Shown one piece after another: positions 35,395 through 43,385 of a stretch of 64,000 nt of DNA. The translations under genes were made by a program, and so were the position numbers. The stretch is from Sphingobacteriales bacterium 16-39-50. Its GTDB lineage: Bacteria > Bacteroidota > Bacteroidia > Sphingobacteriales > Sphingobacteriaceae. The stretch covers positions 62,001-126,000 of the forward strand of contig NCHA01000005.1 in assembly GCA_002257025.1 (NCBI GenBank). The letters are read 5' to 3'. Below the pieces are notes generated by a model, which worked only from the letters and a program-made list of their open reading frames with translations, was not told where the DNA came from and did not search any database. How positions within the stretch are numbered: position 1 is the stretch's first letter; each line of letters starts with the position of its first letter.

Positions 35395-36168
35395 TTATAA
35401 GATACGTTTCAATAAGTATGATAATAGATTTAACGAATCGGTGCTTCCGAAATGTTCTCCTTTTTCAAAATCACCTTCTGTTTGAGCCATGGTATTAGTA
35501 AGATGCGCCAGACAAACAACATTCTTCTGTTTGGCCTCTGCAAAAGCATACAAAGCAGCTGATTCCATTTCCACACAACAAACACCCTCTTTTTCCATCG
35601 CTGTTATGGCAGCCTGAGTTTCTCTGTACGGTGCATCTGTTGTCCAGCTTTTTGCTTCAAAATAAGGGCAATTAACAGCTGCCGAATTAACAGCCAGTTT
35701 CTCATACAGCACCTGAGCTAGTTTTGAAATTGCATCAGGGGGCAGGTAATGATAGCTTGTGCCTTCATCCCTTACAGCTTCGGTAATTAAAGCGAATCTT
35801 TTGCTTGAGTTTGGTTGATTGATAATGCCGGAGGATGTAATACTAATAAGACTAGTACAGCCCGACACGAATAATTGCTCTGCTACAAGCACTGCATAAG
35901 ATGAGCCTACTATGCAGGGAATGATGCCAACCTCAATGCCATCAACTTTAAAGCTGTACAATTTGGAATGATAACAGGCCCAACACTCATTTAAAGATGC
36001 CTGGTTAGTTTTTAGTAAATATTCAGCTAAATCCCCGTCCGGATCAAGAAGACAGACCGAAGGGACATTGCAATCTTTTTTTTCTTTTTGCCGCTTTGCT
36101 TCACGCAGGAGGTTTTCGGGTTTGAATACACTTTCCGTCTGATAATATTTATACTTTAATAAATCCAT
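35395..36168 (-). CDS. Nucleoside phosphorylase (uridine/purine type)
   Basis: A 257-residue protein from ATG 36168 (MDLLKYKYYQTE); the upstream ATG at 36198 overlaps the preceding gene. The PNP/UDP fold shows VSGCTSLISITSSGII and RFALITEAVRDEGTSYHYL, then CVEMESAALYAFAEAK, the nucleoside-binding Met-Glu motif. Such enzymes split nucleosides with phosphate. Its place inside a sulfide-handling operon is odd: a thio-nucleoside such as methylthioadenosine could be the substrate, but nothing in the sequence proves it. Confidence 0.8.
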   Translation of the reverse strand: MDLLKYKYYQTESVFKPENLLREAKRQKEKKDCNVPSVCLLDPDGDLAEYLLKTNQASLNECWACYHSKLYSFKVDGIEVGIIPCIVGSSYAVLVAEQLFVSGCTSLISITSSGIINQPNSSKRFALITEAVRDEGTSYHYLPPDAISKLAQVLYEKLAVNSAAVNCPYFEAKSWTTDAPYRETQAAITAMEKEGVCCVEMESAALYAFAEAKQKNVVCLAHLTNTMAQTEGDFEKGEHFGSTDSLNLLSYLLKRIL

Positions 36169-36184
36169 TCGTTTATTTTCAATT

Positions 36185-37291
36185 TTAAGAGACTGCACAC
36201 CTGTTTGCCCCGGCTTCTAAATCAACAGGGTTTATATCGCCGAAATCACCCCTTATGTTCTTTTCTACAATTGACAGGTAGTTAGCCGGTGTTGGCGGAA
36301 TACGTTGCTGAATTGTATCAATAAAATCTGCTTCATTCAATTGAAGCAAAGGCACAGATTTTTTGACACTTCCTATCGTTGTTTGAATAGGCGTATTGTC
36401 AAAATCTACCGGCTTGTTCGTATGGGCTGGCAGTATGATTATGTTTTCATCCAGTTCTAACAGCTTTTGTAAAGATTGATAGAGCATTTTTGACTTTTGA
36501 ATTGCTTCATCCTGGTTTGCCTTCAAATCAGGTCTGCCTACTCCATTAATGAATAAGGTATCACCTGTGAGCAATACTTTTTCACTAATCAAATAGCTAG
36601 TACTTTCTAAAGTATGCCCGGGAGTTTGAATGGCTTTAATGCTGATATTTCCAATCTTAAAGATTGTAGAATCGTCCACGGGCATAAAATCAAAGTTTAC
36701 TTTATTAGGCACTGGAAGGTTTAATGTGGCATTGCTGCTCTCCGCTAATTGTTTTGACCTTGAAAGATGGTCTGCATGAATATGGGTTTCAATTACATGC
36801 TTCAATTTCAGGTTCTCCTTTTTAAGGATGCCCTGGTAGGCTTCAATTGGTAAAGAAGCGTCTACTACTATTGCTTCTTGGTTTGATGTTACCATGTAAG
36901 AAAGGCAGCCCTTACCTGTTCTTCTGAATTGTATAATCTCAAAACCGGGGAATGAAATCTTTGCTATGTTCCAGGACAGGCTCCACCCCTTCATCCCTCC
37001 TTGCAGGGAGTAGGCTTCAAAACCCTGCTTTTGAAGCATTTCAGCAGCAATCACTGCTGTTTTACCTCCTGCACAAATAGTTACTACCGGGACTGTTTTA
37101 TCAAGGTACAAGCCACGCAAAGCATCCGGATTGTTTGTTTTTAACTTATCGTATGCATTAAAATAAATGCTGCCTGGGATGAACCATTCGGTTCTTTCCT
37201 GAATAGGCCTTATGTCAAGGACAGAGACTTTTTTTCCGGTTTCCAGCCAGGTTCTGAGTGTATTCGTATCTATTTGTTGAGTACTTTCCAT
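36185..37291 (-). CDS. Rhodanese fused to metallo-beta-lactamase (persulfide dioxygenase-like)
   Basis: A 368-residue fusion. Residues 1-105 are a rhodanese domain with a catalytic loop CAGGKT (near 74). Residues 115-330 are an MBL hydrolase with THIHADH, a later histidine in TPGHTLES and TGDTLF, and HTN near 291, as in ETHE1-like persulfide dioxygenases. Known fusions usually place rhodanese after the dioxygenase; here it is first. It would turn persulfides to sulfite and pass sulfane sulfur. It lies 36 nt after DsrE and overlaps no neighbour. Confidence 0.83.
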   Translation of the reverse strand: MESTQQIDTNTLRTWLETGKKVSVLDIRPIQERTEWFIPGSIYFNAYDKLKTNNPDALRGLYLDKTVPVVTICAGGKTAVIAAEMLQKQGFEAYSLQGGMKGWSLSWNIAKISFPGFEIIQFRRTGKGCLSYMVTSNQEAIVVDASLPIEAYQGILKKENLKLKHVIETHIHADHLSRSKQLAESSNATLNLPVPNKVNFDFMPVDDSTIFKIGNISIKAIQTPGHTLESTSYLISEKVLLTGDTLFINGVGRPDLKANQDEAIQKSKMLYQSLQKLLELDENIIILPAHTNKPVDFDNTPIQTTIGSVKKSVPLLQLNEADFIDTIQQRIPPTPANYLSIVEKNIRGDFGDINPVDLEAGANRCAVS

Positions 37292-37327
37292 TATTTATAA
37301 TTTAGCTTTTCTTTTATTCTGATGTTC

Positions 37328-37681
37328 TTAAAAAGTCAATACCTTATCGCTGTCAAGCACCCAATTGGTGAGCTCAGCAAGATTGCTGATTTCTGCACCT
37401 TCAATCAAGGATAAGTTTATCAATCCTCTTGCTTCGGCACAGCTTCCGCATATTTTTACTTTGGCGCCTTTATTCAATAAGAGTTTCAACATTCTTTCAA
37501 TGTTATAATAACCATTAGGGGTGGTTTGACCGGCAATAGCACAATTGGCTGCATCCGCGATCAAAAAGATCCTGACTTCTACATCCGGATTTTCTTTGTT
37601 AAGTTGATTTGCAATACGTAAAGCATTAAATGCTTTTTCAGTTCCGTAAGGAGCATCGTTGATAATGATTAAAATTTTCAT
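37328..37681 (-). CDS. DsrE-family sulfur-carrier protein
   Basis: A 117-residue protein of the DsrE/TusD/YchN type with an open alpha/beta fold (MKILIIINDAPYGTEKAFNALR). A conserved cysteine region is present (KICGSCAEARGL, near 84-87), and another Cys lies at DAANCAIAG. These carry persulfide sulfur between enzymes. It sits between the fusion rhodanese and the decayed cytochrome region, consistent with sulfide oxidation. Confidence 0.8.
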   Translation of the reverse strand: MKILIIINDAPYGTEKAFNALRIANQLNKENPDVEVRIFLIADAANCAIAGQTTPNGYYNIERMLKLLLNKGAKVKICGSCAEARGLINLSLIEGAEISNLAELTNWVLDSDKVLTF

Positions 37682-37809
37682 GTGCTTTTTATTTTTCTCA
37701 TTGACGGATGGGCTTCGTTATAGGTCATGCTACCGGTAATTACTAAGCAGTAAACTGTATCATAACATAATAATTCAGCAGTGTGCTATTAGTTCATAAA
37801 AAACACAAT

Positions 37810-37956
37810 TTATGATCGGGATATTTGCAGTGCCGAAACGAGCTTAACAGGATTTCTAAGAGTGAATACTACGGGGCAGCGCTCCAGTGCAAGTTTCTCT
37901 GCTTCCTTAATCTTTGCTTCTTCTTCATCGCTCTCCACTAAAAGTAAATGAACCAT
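37810..37956 (-). pseudogene. C-terminal remnant of an OsmC-family protein
   Basis: A 48-codon frame from ATG 37956 reads KEAEKLALERCPVVFTLRNP and ends at TAA 37810-37812. The Cys-Pro pair in a helix-end context (ERCPV...TL) is the distal catalytic part of OsmC/Ohr peroxiredoxins. The N-terminal two thirds are missing. The upstream cytochrome gene overlaps it in another frame at 37925-37956, marking a deletion junction. Confidence 0.65.
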
Positions 37957-38239
37957 CAGACTGCTTTAATGATTTTTTAGTATCCATATCCAGTATATCA
38001 ATAATCAATTGATCATCTTCTTTCCATGGACCATTATTAGAATGGCAGCCCATACAGTTTTTTGAATTACTCAAAATACCTACTGCAGGTGGGTAAGCGT
38101 AAGCAGAACCTACTCCAAAAGATAAACGAGAAAAAGATTTTCCGAATTCAGAATGATGAAATGGTTGTTGTTCAGTTATGGAATTAATCGTAATGACAAC
38201 GGAACCTATCACAAATAAAATAATAATTTTCACTTTCAT
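37925..38239 (-). CDS. Exported c-type cytochrome, probably truncated at its C-terminus
   Basis: A 104-residue protein with a signal-like N-terminus and a heme site CMGCH (near 62) followed by KEDDQLIIDILDMDTKKSL. The reading frame stops soon after QSDGSF, and the sequence then continues as the OsmC remnant in another frame, so the natural C-terminus seems lost. Its ATG lies 4 nt past the truncated oxidoreductase stop. It may have been the electron acceptor for the sulfide oxidation operon. Whether the shortened form still works is unclear. Confidence 0.6.
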   Translation of the reverse strand: MKVKIIILFVIGSVVITINSITEQQPFHHSEFGKSFSRLSFGVGSAYAYPPAVGILSNSKNCMGCHSNNGPWKEDDQLIIDILDMDTKKSLKQSDGSFTFSGER

Positions 38240-38243
38240 ACAT

Positions 38244-38495
38244 TTAAAATTTAGTTGATTGCAGGACTATCTTTATTAATTCAATACCTTTCTTAGCGAT
38301 TAGTTTGGTGGAACGGTAAACATCCTTCGTTTTTCGCTTACCTACCATCAGCCAGAGCAGTGAAGGAGCAAAGACATTCTTCTCTTCTTTTTCAAAAACT
38401 ATAATGCGGCAATTGCTGCCTAATTTATTACGCAGGAAATGGGCGGTCATTAATCCGCCTGTACCGCCGCCAAGAACTAAAATTACCGGTTTCAT
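38244..38495 (-). pseudogene. N-terminal fragment of a sulfide:quinone reductase-like flavoprotein
   Basis: Only 83 codons remain: MKPVILVLGGGTGGLMTAHF is a Rossmann GxGxxG dinucleotide-binding start and FEKEEKNVFAPSLLWLMVG matches the SQR family. Normal members have about 390 residues and two FAD-binding halves with redox cysteines. The end (KIVLQSTKF) is followed at once by the cytochrome gene. An internal deletion has removed the rest. Confidence 0.75.
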
Positions 38496-38499
38496 TGTT

Positions 38500-39162
38500 T
38501 TATTTTCTATTTATTTCATGCTGTCTTAATTTCCATTCCACATAACCATCTTCCATACGGATTGCCTTGAATTTCTTTTGGTTCAGAAGTTTAATGGCAT
38601 CAACAGCCATCACACATAAAGGACCACGGCAATAGGCAATGATTGTTTGGTCTTTGGGCAATTCATTCAGCCTATTTTTAAGCTGTACAAGAGGAATAGA
38701 AACTGCATCGGGTATATGGCCCGCCTTGTACTCATCTTCCGGTCTCACATCAATCAGTATTACTTTTTCATTTTTATTCCTTGCAAGCAAATCATTAATG
38801 GTAATGGATTCGAGAATGTTTTTATCAGCTTTAAAATCACTGATAAGCCTTTCCAGTTCAGCAATCTTGCGAAAGCCAAGTTCTTTCACTGCTGACACAA
38901 GCCGCAATACACTATCATCAGTAATGCTATAAATGATAAAATTGCCCTGACGCTGTGTATTCACCAGCTTAACCGACTTTAGTATCTGCAAATGCTGTGA
39001 AGTACTCGCAACGGACATTGAAATTTCTTTGGAAAGTTCTTCTACTGAATAGTCCTTTTGGGAAAGAACATCAATTAGTTCCATCCGTTTGGGATTGGAA
39101 ATAGCATGAGTAACTCTTGAAAATTCCTGATAAACCTGTTCTTTAATAGACGATGCTGCCAT
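38500..39162 (-). CDS. ArsR-family regulator fused to rhodanese domain
   Basis: A 220-residue protein. Residues 1-95 are a winged helix-turn-helix of the ArsR/SmtB type (NPKRMELIDVLSQKDYSVEEL, MSVASTSQHLQILKS). Residues 115-215 are a rhodanese domain with active loop CRGPLC (near 184-189). ArsR-rhodanese fusions act as persulfide or thiol sensors for sulfide operons. It heads the operon that runs to the MFS gene at 34092. A TTTG-N20-TACATTTA promoter (39182-39213) lies upstream. Confidence 0.83.
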   Translation of the reverse strand: MAASSIKEQVYQEFSRVTHAISNPKRMELIDVLSQKDYSVEELSKEISMSVASTSQHLQILKSVKLVNTQRQGNFIIYSITDDSVLRLVSAVKELGFRKIAELERLISDFKADKNILESITINDLLARNKNEKVILIDVRPEDEYKAGHIPDAVSIPLVQLKNRLNELPKDQTIIAYCRGPLCVMAVDAIKLLNQKKFKAIRMEDGYVEWKLRQHEINRK

Positions 39163-39181
39163 ATAAAATAATTTTCTGCAG

Positions 39182-39213
39182 TAAATGTAGCATCTATTAA
39201 ACTATTATACAAA
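39182..39213 (-). promoter_or_regulatory. Promoter of the sulfide operon
   Basis: On the minus strand TTTG (39213-39210) is followed after 20 bp by TACATTTA (39189-39182), one base from the TAnnTTTG consensus. It is 20 nt upstream of the ArsR-rhodanese ATG (39162). No separate palindrome stands out. Confidence 0.55.
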
Positions 39214-39431
39214 TAAGTTGAATAGAATTTTTGATCTACGACATCTGGCCAGCTCAAGTTCAATTTTACTCAGCCTGTTCTGGTTATCGAGAACCCACTT
39301 AGAGGAAGTGCTATCGTATAATAATTCCAAAGCCAGTGATTTAGCATTAGATCGTAGTAACCCATAATACGCTGATGGGTCATTTAAGTCAATTGAGGAG
39401 TAAAATATTAATCATTGAGACAAAGTTAGGC
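39205..39431 (-). other. Fragment of an unrecognised gene in the intergenic region
   Basis: A minus-strand frame from about 39408 to a TAA at 39205 has no ATG. It reads like protein (DPSAYYGLLRSNAKSLALEL, then KIELELARCRRSK). It could be the C-terminal remains of a lost gene left at a rearrangement point. No family is recognised. Confidence 0.25.
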
Positions 39432-39544
39432 TAAATCAGAAATACGAGTTCGCTTCGCCAAAGTAGTATCAAAAAAATGGGTATCCACTATCGTGGAGCC
39501 TCCGCATTTTTTTGATCTCCACTTTGCACTTTATTTCTGATTTA
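39432..39544. repeat. 113-bp nested palindrome between sulfide operon and RadC gene
   Basis: Four nested inverted repeats share nearly one centre. TAAATCAGAAATA (39432-39444) pairs with TATTTCTGATTTA (39532-39544). CAAAGT (39459-39464) pairs with ACTTTG (39521-39526). ATCAAAAAAATG (39468-39479) pairs with CATTTTTTTGAT (39505-39516). CCAC/GTGG lie at 39485-39496. As RNA it would be a long hairpin; as DNA it could extrude a cruciform or be a mobile palindromic element. No gene lies within it. Confidence 0.75.
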
Positions 39545-39591
39545 ACCATCGACAGCACCATAATTAATTCATTCACTTAATCAAAGTAATT

Positions 39592-40074
39592 ATGGAAAAG
39601 CTTCAAACCGAGCAGAAAGCGAGCTCAACAACATTCCAGGTATCAGAAATCAATGTGTCTTACCGACCTAAAGTTAAAGCTTCAGAAAGACCCAAAGTAT
39701 CAACATCAAAGGAAGTTTATGACATACTGTTTAATAACTGGGATCTTGATAAAATGGAACTTTTAGAACAGTTTAAAATTCTACTATTAACCAGAGCCAA
39801 CCGGGTGATAGGAATATATGAAGTTTCATCCGGTGGGATGGCAGGAACCGTAGCGGATCCTAAGTTAATTTTCTCAGCCGCTTTGAAGGCTTGCGCAAGT
39901 TCTATAATCCTATCGCACAACCACCCTTCAGGCAATTTAAAGCCAAGTCAAGCAGATATTAGCCTTACTCAAAAGCTCAGAACTGCAGGAAGTTTTCTGG
40001 ATATTGATGTCTTAGATCACATCATCCTGACCAGTGAAGGATATATTTCCTTTGTTGATGAAGGGCTTATCTAG
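39592..40074 (+). CDS. RadC-like JAB (JAMM) domain protein
   Basis: A 160-residue protein with the JAMM metal-site motif SHNHPSGNLKPSQADISLT (residues near 113-131) and a conserved EVSSGG...GTVADPK start. It resembles the short RadC-like proteins common in Bacteroidota conjugative elements, whose function is unknown despite the name. Its stop lies inside a strong terminator hairpin (40062-40082). It is the first gene of the element-specific part of the window. Confidence 0.85.
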   Translation: MEKLQTEQKASSTTFQVSEINVSYRPKVKASERPKVSTSKEVYDILFNNWDLDKMELLEQFKILLLTRANRVIGIYEVSSGGMAGTVADPKLIFSAALKACASSIILSHNHPSGNLKPSQADISLTQKLRTAGSFLDIDVLDHIILTSEGYISFVDEGLI

Positions 40075-40082
40075 CCCTTTTT
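40062..40082 (+). terminator. Intrinsic terminator of the RadC-like gene
   Basis: AGGGCT (40062-40067) and AGCCCT (40073-40078) form a stem with loop TATCT followed by TTTT. The stem contains the gene's stop codon. A single transcript for the RadC-like gene is implied. Confidence 0.75.
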
Positions 40083-40457
40083 AATAATTTTTCTGAATTT
40101 GAGTAATTCACTTGGGGGGACATTCAAGCTCTTAGCTAATTCTAACTTTGTCGTTAATTTGATACGACTGATCTCCTAAAACGTTATTACTGTCGTTCTT
40201 GATCTGACCGAAAAAGAGGACGAGAGTGATTTTGCCGATTTTGCATATAGAGAAACGTGCTTTTTGTCACATAACAATTAGTTAATCATTGCGTATAACA
40301 AGGATCGCCGTTAGTATTACACTATTGTTTAGTTAGTGAATTATACAAAATATAGTTAAGGCGAGGCTGTTAGATATCTGATGAAATGCAAGAAAACTAA
40401 TTAGCACCATTTTTGATAAAAATCATTGTAAAGTAGTGCTTTCTAATCTTATAACCT
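40071..40457. other. Intergenic region with a possible XRE regulator remnant
   Basis: The minus strand from about 40166 to a TAG at 40071-40073 reads KLTTKLELAKSLNVPPSELL and ends KIIKKG. This matches the C-terminal helix region of Cro/CI-type (XRE) regulators. A stop codon lies shortly upstream, so the gene is not whole. The remainder to 40457 is AT-rich with no visible gene. Confidence 0.3.
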
Positions 40458-41045
40458 ATGAAAAGAGCCTCCTATAGTAACAAAAACAGGATTATCGATA
40501 TCCTGTCCAAATCGTTTGATACGAACCAAAGTGTCAACTATATCGTAAAACAGGATGATAAACGACAAGAGAGAATCAGGTATCTAATGGATTATTCCTT
40601 TGAGGTCTGCTATTTGTTTGGAGAAGTTTATTTATCTGATGATAACAAAGCCTGCGCTTTGATATTATATCCTGACAAAAAGAAAACCACACTTGAATCT
40701 GTAATTCTGGATGCCAAATTGATATTTAATTGTATCGGTATAGCCGGTATTGGTAAAGCGATGGATAGGGAAGCCAAAATAAAAAAACTGAAGCCTAAAG
40801 AAAGGATGTATTACCTGTGGTTCATTGGTGTTGACCCAAAATACCAGGGTTCTGGAATTGGAACCGATTTGATGCAATCGTTAATTGAGGACAGCGAGAA
40901 ACAACAACGGCCAATCTTTCTTGAAACTTCCACACTGAGAAATCTTCCCTGGTATAAGAAATTCGGTTTTGAAACATATAATGAACTTGTGTTAACATAC
41001 AAGCTCTACTTTTTAAAGCGCAAACTGGCCAAACATAAGATATGA
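40458..41045 (+). CDS. GNAT-family N-acetyltransferase
   Basis: A 195-residue GNAT fold enzyme. The acetyl-CoA loop is visible as GVDPKYQGSGIGTDLMQSLI (near 124-143), followed by FLETSTLRNLPWYKKFGFE. The acceptor is unknown. Its stop overlaps the next gene's start (ATGA), so it is co-translated with the membrane LuxR-type regulator. Confidence 0.82.
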   Translation: MKRASYSNKNRIIDILSKSFDTNQSVNYIVKQDDKRQERIRYLMDYSFEVCYLFGEVYLSDDNKACALILYPDKKKTTLESVILDAKLIFNCIGIAGIGKAMDREAKIKKLKPKERMYYLWFIGVDPKYQGSGIGTDLMQSLIEDSEKQQRPIFLETSTLRNLPWYKKFGFETYNELVLTYKLYFLKRKLAKHKI

Positions 41046-41959
41046 GGGTCTTCGGCACAGAAATGCTCCTGGTGACATTTATTTTCGCGGTGCTCGAAAT
41101 TGTAATGTTCTTTTACCAGTTTATTCATTATTTATCCCGTCCGCAGGAAAAACAACGTCTTTACTATTTGATTTTACTCTTCCTGCTGATCGTGTATAAT
41201 ATTACCGGCGGTCTTTTCCCTGATCCCGAGATCGGTCTTCCTATCGTAGCCCAAAATAGCATTGCCTATGGCAGCGGCTTTTTGATGGCATCCTACTTTC
41301 CGTATTACTTCTATAAAGGTTTTGATTTGAAACGCCTGCGCTTTCACGCGATTTATGGAGTTTTGCTCTTCCTGATACTTCCTTATCTTATCTTTTTTGT
41401 AATCGTTTACTCGATCAACAACAACCTTGATTTTGCCGTTAAATACGGCATAATTGCTCCTTTCTTCTATTCCATTGTTCTTCTGTGGGCGATTTTAAGG
41501 GCGATACGATTAAAATATAAGGGTAATAGAAGCCGGGCAACATTCATAGAGGTTGTTGCGGTCTACCTCGCGGTTATTCCCTGGGTAATGATGACGGTAA
41601 TTGCCTATTTTAATCTGGGGCAACTGATTGAAGTTATTTGTACCAACGGTGGTTTTGTGGTTATCACCATCATGTTTATCTCTAAATCGGTTACTCAGGC
41701 AAGACTTGAATATCAGCAACTAATTGATTTGACCATAAACGGGGTGCGTCCGTCTGCCTTCCAGGACAATTGTACACAATATAAGCTAACCAACCGGGAA
41801 ATTGAAATTGTGCAACTGCTTAGACAAGGTAGTAAATATCAAAGTATTGGAGAGAAGCTATTCATCTCAGAGCTTACTGTAAAGAAGCACGTTCATAATG
41901 TGTTCGAAAAAGTGGGTGTCAATAATAAAGTTGAATTGATCCACAAAATGGAACAATAG
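41042..41959 (+). CDS. Membrane-bound LuxR-type transcriptional regulator
   Basis: A 305-residue protein with seven or so N-terminal membrane helices (about 1-225). The C-terminal LuxR/GerE helix-turn-helix is LTNREIEIVQLLRQGSKYQS followed by ISELTVKKHVHNVFEK. The hydrophobic part may sense a membrane or extracellular signal while the HTH binds DNA. It is coupled to the GNAT gene (ATGA overlap). It may control element or host genes; no site is identified. Confidence 0.8.
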   Translation: MRVFGTEMLLVTFIFAVLEIVMFFYQFIHYLSRPQEKQRLYYLILLFLLIVYNITGGLFPDPEIGLPIVAQNSIAYGSGFLMASYFPYYFYKGFDLKRLRFHAIYGVLLFLILPYLIFFVIVYSINNNLDFAVKYGIIAPFFYSIVLLWAILRAIRLKYKGNRSRATFIEVVAVYLAVIPWVMMTVIAYFNLGQLIEVICTNGGFVVITIMFISKSVTQARLEYQQLIDLTINGVRPSAFQDNCTQYKLTNREIEIVQLLRQGSKYQSIGEKLFISELTVKKHVHNVFEKVGVNNKVELIHKMEQ

Positions 41960-42156
41960 CCTTGCTATTTACAGTAAAAGTCCCATTCCTCTCATACTTC
42001 ACTTGAAAATACTCCTTTTGTAGTAGGTAAATACTCCTATTAGCGTATTTATACCGGTAACCTATTTACCCAATTTTGTCCTATAATATCCTGTCCATTG
42101 TAAGAGTTGTTGCCAGTAAACAGGCAGGACCGGATTTACTTTTAATCTACCGCTAT

Positions 42157-43038
42157 ATGTTAATCAAGTACACAGAACAATTGTATGCCGAGATGGAAGC
42201 GCAATTGGAACGCATTAATGGGTCATTAAAAGAAGCTATTCTGAATTTAACGGAATCGCTCTTTTGTATTACAACAACCTTAAATCTTTTAAAAAAACTC
42301 ATTCAGGAACACCCTTTTGAGAATTTCGAGGATGAGATTGATTTTTTTAAAAACATTAAGCCACGATTTTACGGATGGTATATTTATGTGGTTGAGGTAT
42401 ATCATATACTTTCAGCCGTACCTAGTGGTACAGATCAGATGATCCGAGATTATTTTATGGATGAGCTAAAGATCATTAACAGGTATTTTACTATTCATCA
42501 GTTTTACTATCAATACTTCCTGCGGGATGAGACCGCGATGGATGAAAACTATTTTCTACGTGTTAACCTGGTTCCTTTTCCAACCGGATCTGAACAGACC
42601 GCTATTGATCCTGAATTCTCCACTAACCAGGATTATATGTTTTCTAAATTCCGGGCTTACGAAATGCTAAGATCTTTCCTGATCAGGAGGCTAAAGCTTC
42701 TTTACCAAAACCCTGATAATGTTTTTATTGCCGAATTACTCGCCGGTAAAAAGCGCTGGTGGTCTGGCGACAAAGTGGAGCTTGTTGAAGTCGCCTATGG
42801 CATTTATTACACCAATAGATTGAATGCGGGCAAAGCAGAGATTGGAGATGTTATTGAATGGCTGGAAGACAGTCTTCAAATTGATTTAAGCCAGGCTTAC
42901 CGCATGTTCCTGGATATACGCAGGCGAAAAACACTTAGTTATACCAAATATTTAGACGAAATGTGTGAATCAATCCACAAGCATATCGACGAAACCAACC
43001 GTTACAAACCGAAGACTCCCAAGCGACAGAATCTGTAA
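42157..43038 (+). CDS. rteC: RteC-family regulator of conjugative transfer
   Basis: A 293-residue protein from ATG 42157 (MLIKYTEQLYAEMEAQLE); an upstream TTG start is less likely. The long acidic/aromatic helical body matches the RteC family, with FYYQYFLRDETAMDENYFLR and KVELVEVAYGIYYTNRLN. In Bacteroides CTnDOT, RteC activates excision genes. The stop is followed by a perfect 8-bp hairpin (43063-43086). It lies next to a hairpin-rich noncoding stretch, as would suit a regulatory node of the element. Confidence 0.88.
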   Translation: MLIKYTEQLYAEMEAQLERINGSLKEAILNLTESLFCITTTLNLLKKLIQEHPFENFEDEIDFFKNIKPRFYGWYIYVVEVYHILSAVPSGTDQMIRDYFMDELKIINRYFTIHQFYYQYFLRDETAMDENYFLRVNLVPFPTGSEQTAIDPEFSTNQDYMFSKFRAYEMLRSFLIRRLKLLYQNPDNVFIAELLAGKKRWWSGDKVELVEVAYGIYYTNRLNAGKAEIGDVIEWLEDSLQIDLSQAYRMFLDIRRRKTLSYTKYLDEMCESIHKHIDETNRYKPKTPKRQNL

Positions 43039-43062
43039 TTGTTCAAGTCAGGCAATAAATCG

Positions 43063-43336
43063 TTACCAACATTTTGAAGTTGGTAAAGCCCGGCCTTCAT
43101 CCTCCCCAATTTTGTCCCAGTGACAACGAGATCTTTGACATTGGGGGATGAAACATTATCCTGCGGAAGCGGGAAATTTTGCGAAGGTGAGATTATATCA
43201 ATAATCTGAAAGCGCATTGGCAGGCGAGGGCCCGGTTCGTAGGAACCGACGTGAGTAATCCCGAATATATAGAACCAGTATCCGCATGAAGTTTGGTGCG
43301 GATACTGGATTAGCCAAGGGGCATTTTGCCCCTTTT
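43063..43336 (+). ncRNA. Hairpin-rich noncoding region, candidate sRNA or leader
   Basis: Five perfect stems lie in 274 bp: TTACCAAC/GTTGGTAA (43063-43086), AGATTAT/ATAATCT (43190-43207), CGGTTC/GAACCG (43233-43248), CCAGTATCCGCA/TGCGGATACTGG (43275-43308) and GGGGCA/TGCCCC plus TTTT (43318-43336). The last is an intrinsic terminator. No ORF of note lies inside. A weak promoter (TTTTG ... GATCTTTG) could start near 43150. The first stem is probably the rteC terminator. The rest may be a small RNA or a leader controlling the next gene. Confidence 0.55.
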
Positions 43337-43385
43337 ATGTTTCCGAACTTCTCAAAATACTATCCATAAACTTAATTCATATGTT

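Noticed and set aside
39468-39516. Palindrome as a simple terminator
   Set aside because: The outer 13-bp repeats and the absence of a nearby upstream stop make a plain terminator unlikely; kept as a nested palindrome.
39592-40074. DNA repair gene radC as a housekeeping gene
   Set aside because: The short JAB-only form is typical of conjugative elements, not of chromosomal RadC with its helix-hairpin-helix domain.
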